Shown here: positions 5,180 to 6,223 of the stretch, piece after piece
Position numbering within the stretch: the first letter of the stretch is position 1
Layout: each line of letters opens with the position of its first letter
Source: CAYSBK01 sp964429265
GTDB lineage: Bacteria; Planctomycetota; Phycisphaerae; Sedimentisphaerales; Anaerobacaceae
Length of the DNA: 6,223 bases
Assembly (NCBI GenBank): GCA_964429265.1
Contig: CAYSBK010000144.1
Location: forward strand, 1 to 6,223
Reading direction: 5' to 3'
The notes under the pieces: generated by a model
Told to the model about the DNA's origin: nothing
Databases searched by the model: none
What the model saw: the letters and a program-made list of their open reading frames with translations, nothing else
Position numbers and translations under genes: made by a program

Positions 5180-6223
5180 ATGAACGTACCTCTGTTGGAC
5201 TTGAAGGCACAGTATATGCAAATCAAGGACGAGCTTCACGCTGCCGTGCTGGAGGTGCTGGAGTCTCAGCGATTCATCGGCGGGCCGAAGGTGGCCGAGC
5301 TGGAGGAAAGAATCGCCGATATGAGCGGCTGCAAGTTCGCGGTGGGTGTCTCAAGCGGTACCGATGCTATACTGAACTGCCTGATGAGCTTGGGCATAGG
5401 GCCGGGTGACGAGGTCATCACCACGCCGTTCACTTTTTTCGCCACGGCGGGCTGCATCGCGAGGGTTGGTGCAAAGCCGGTCTTCGTGGATATAGACGCC
5501 AGGACATTCAATATCGACCCGTCGCGGATTGAAGCTGCCGTCAACGAGAAGACAAGAGCGATTATCCCCGTGCACTTGTTCGGGCAGATGGCGGATATGG
5601 ACCCGATTATGGCGGTTGCGCGGAAGTACAATCTGGCTGTCATCGAGGATGCCGCCCAGTCTATCGGGGCGACATACAAGGGGAAAAAGGCCGGCAGTAT
5701 CGGAACAGCCGGCTGCTTCAGCTTCTTTCCAAGCAAGAATCTCGGCGGGATTGGTGACGGCGGGATGGTTGTGACCAATGACGCAGAGCTTGCCGGCAGG
5801 CTGCGGATAATGCGTGACCATGGCCAGGACCCACGGTATCACTACAAGTACATAGGCGGCAACTTCCGGCTCGATGCGATCCAGGCGGCGGCGCTGCTGG
5901 CCAAATTGCCGCATCTGGAGCAATGGTCGCAGGCCAGGCGGCGCAACGCCGCTTACTATGATGAAAAGTTTGCGGGCACGGTTGTCCGGACGCCATACAT
6001 TCAGCCCGAGTGCATATCGGTTTATAACCAGTACGTGGTACGTGTTCCTCGCAGGGACGAGCTTGTGGAGCACCTGCAGGCAAACGGCATCGGCTGTGCG
6101 GTTTATTATCCGGTACCGCTGCACCTGCAGGAATGCTTCAGGTACCTTGGCTACAAGCCGGGCGACCTGCCGGAATCCGAAAAAGCCGCAAAAGAAGTCC
6201 TCGCCTTACCGATATATCCGGAA
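5180..6223 (+). CDS. PLP-dependent sugar aminotransferase, DegT/DnrJ/EryC1/StrS family (3' end outside window)
   Basis: The family transfers an amino group, usually from glutamate, to a keto group on a nucleotide sugar, giving amino sugars for surface glycans. The frame is open from ATG 5180 to the window edge: 348 codons, and the last visible residues LALPIYPE normally lie about 20-30 residues from the end. PLP-binding features are SSGTDA (58-63, phosphate), Asp157 and Gln160 in IEDAAQS (pyridine ring), Ser181, and the Schiff-base Lys186 in SFFPSKNLGG. GDGGMVVTND (192-201) and the HGQD loop (214-217) are also typical. The SFFPSKNLG form resembles 3-aminotransferases (WbpE, QdtB/FdtB, DesV) more than perosamine-type 4-aminotransferases, so a 3-keto sugar substrate is likelier than the Gmd product; this is inference. 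GGAG (5168-5171) lies 8 bases before the ATG. The gene follows fcl by 49 bases. Such proteins are sometimes mislabelled as regulators; nothing here suggests DNA binding. Confidence 0.94.
   Translation, partial: MNVPLLDLKAQYMQIKDELHAAVLEVLESQRFIGGPKVAELEERIADMSGCKFAVGVSSGTDAILNCLMSLGIGPGDEVITTPFTFFATAGCIARVGAKPVFVDIDARTFNIDPSRIEAAVNEKTRAIIPVHLFGQMADMDPIMAVARKYNLAVIEDAAQSIGATYKGKKAGSIGTAGCFSFFPSKNLGGIGDGGMVVTNDAELAGRLRIMRDHGQDPRYHYKYIGGNFRLDAIQAAALLAKLPHLEQWSQARRRNAAYYDEKFAGTVVRTPYIQPECISVYNQYVVRVPRRDELVEHLQANGIGCAVYYPVPLHLQECFRYLGYKPGDLPESEKAAKEVLALPIYPE

Noticed and set aside
5180..6223. Aminotransferase as a transcriptional regulator (an old DegT-type label)
   Set aside because: Full PLP-binding residue set including Lys186 and no DNA-binding domain; it is an enzyme.

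Overview
The window reads entirely on the + strand and comes from a bacterium of moderately high GC (judged by eye, not computed). Nothing fixes the taxon. The doubled pterin-synthase gene and the general look of the sugar-nucleotide genes make me think of Planctomycetota (Phycisphaerae-like), but that is a guess. All recognised genes belong to small-molecule metabolism. I found no rRNA, tRNA, CRISPR array, transposase or insertion sequence.

Left region (1-1190), pterin pair. The C-terminal half of GTP cyclohydrolase I (folE) is followed after 30 bases by a 266-residue protein of the 6-pyruvoyl/6-carboxytetrahydropterin synthase (PTPS/QueD) family. FolE makes dihydroneopterin triphosphate from GTP, and that is the substrate of PTPS/QueD, so the two are consecutive steps. 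The second gene is unusual. Its C-terminal half is a complete catalytic PTPS domain with the residue spacing of the mammalian enzyme. Its N-terminal half looks like a second PTPS copy that has lost the zinc and catalytic residues. An in-frame ATG with a good ribosome-binding site lies exactly at the domain boundary.

Middle region (1191-2141), about 950 bases with no recognisable gene. It may hold decayed coding sequence, and it has one fair hairpin (1898-1926).

Right region (2142-6223), nucleotide-sugar operon. A UDP-glucose 4-epimerase-like SDR protein, GDP-mannose 4,6-dehydratase (gmd), GDP-L-fucose synthase (fcl, overlapping gmd by 4 bases) and a PLP-dependent sugar aminotransferase (DegT/DnrJ/EryC1/StrS family, cut by the right edge) lie close together. 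gmd and fcl together convert GDP-mannose to GDP-L-fucose. The epimerase-like protein and the aminotransferase probably supply other activated sugars, including an amino sugar, for a surface polysaccharide or glycan. No glycosyltransferase or transporter is in view, so this looks like the precursor-supply part of a larger locus.

I see no clearly new multi-gene system. The points most worth a second look are the tandem PTPS and its possible internal start, the missing cofactor arginines in the fucose synthase, and the unexplained 950-base gap.
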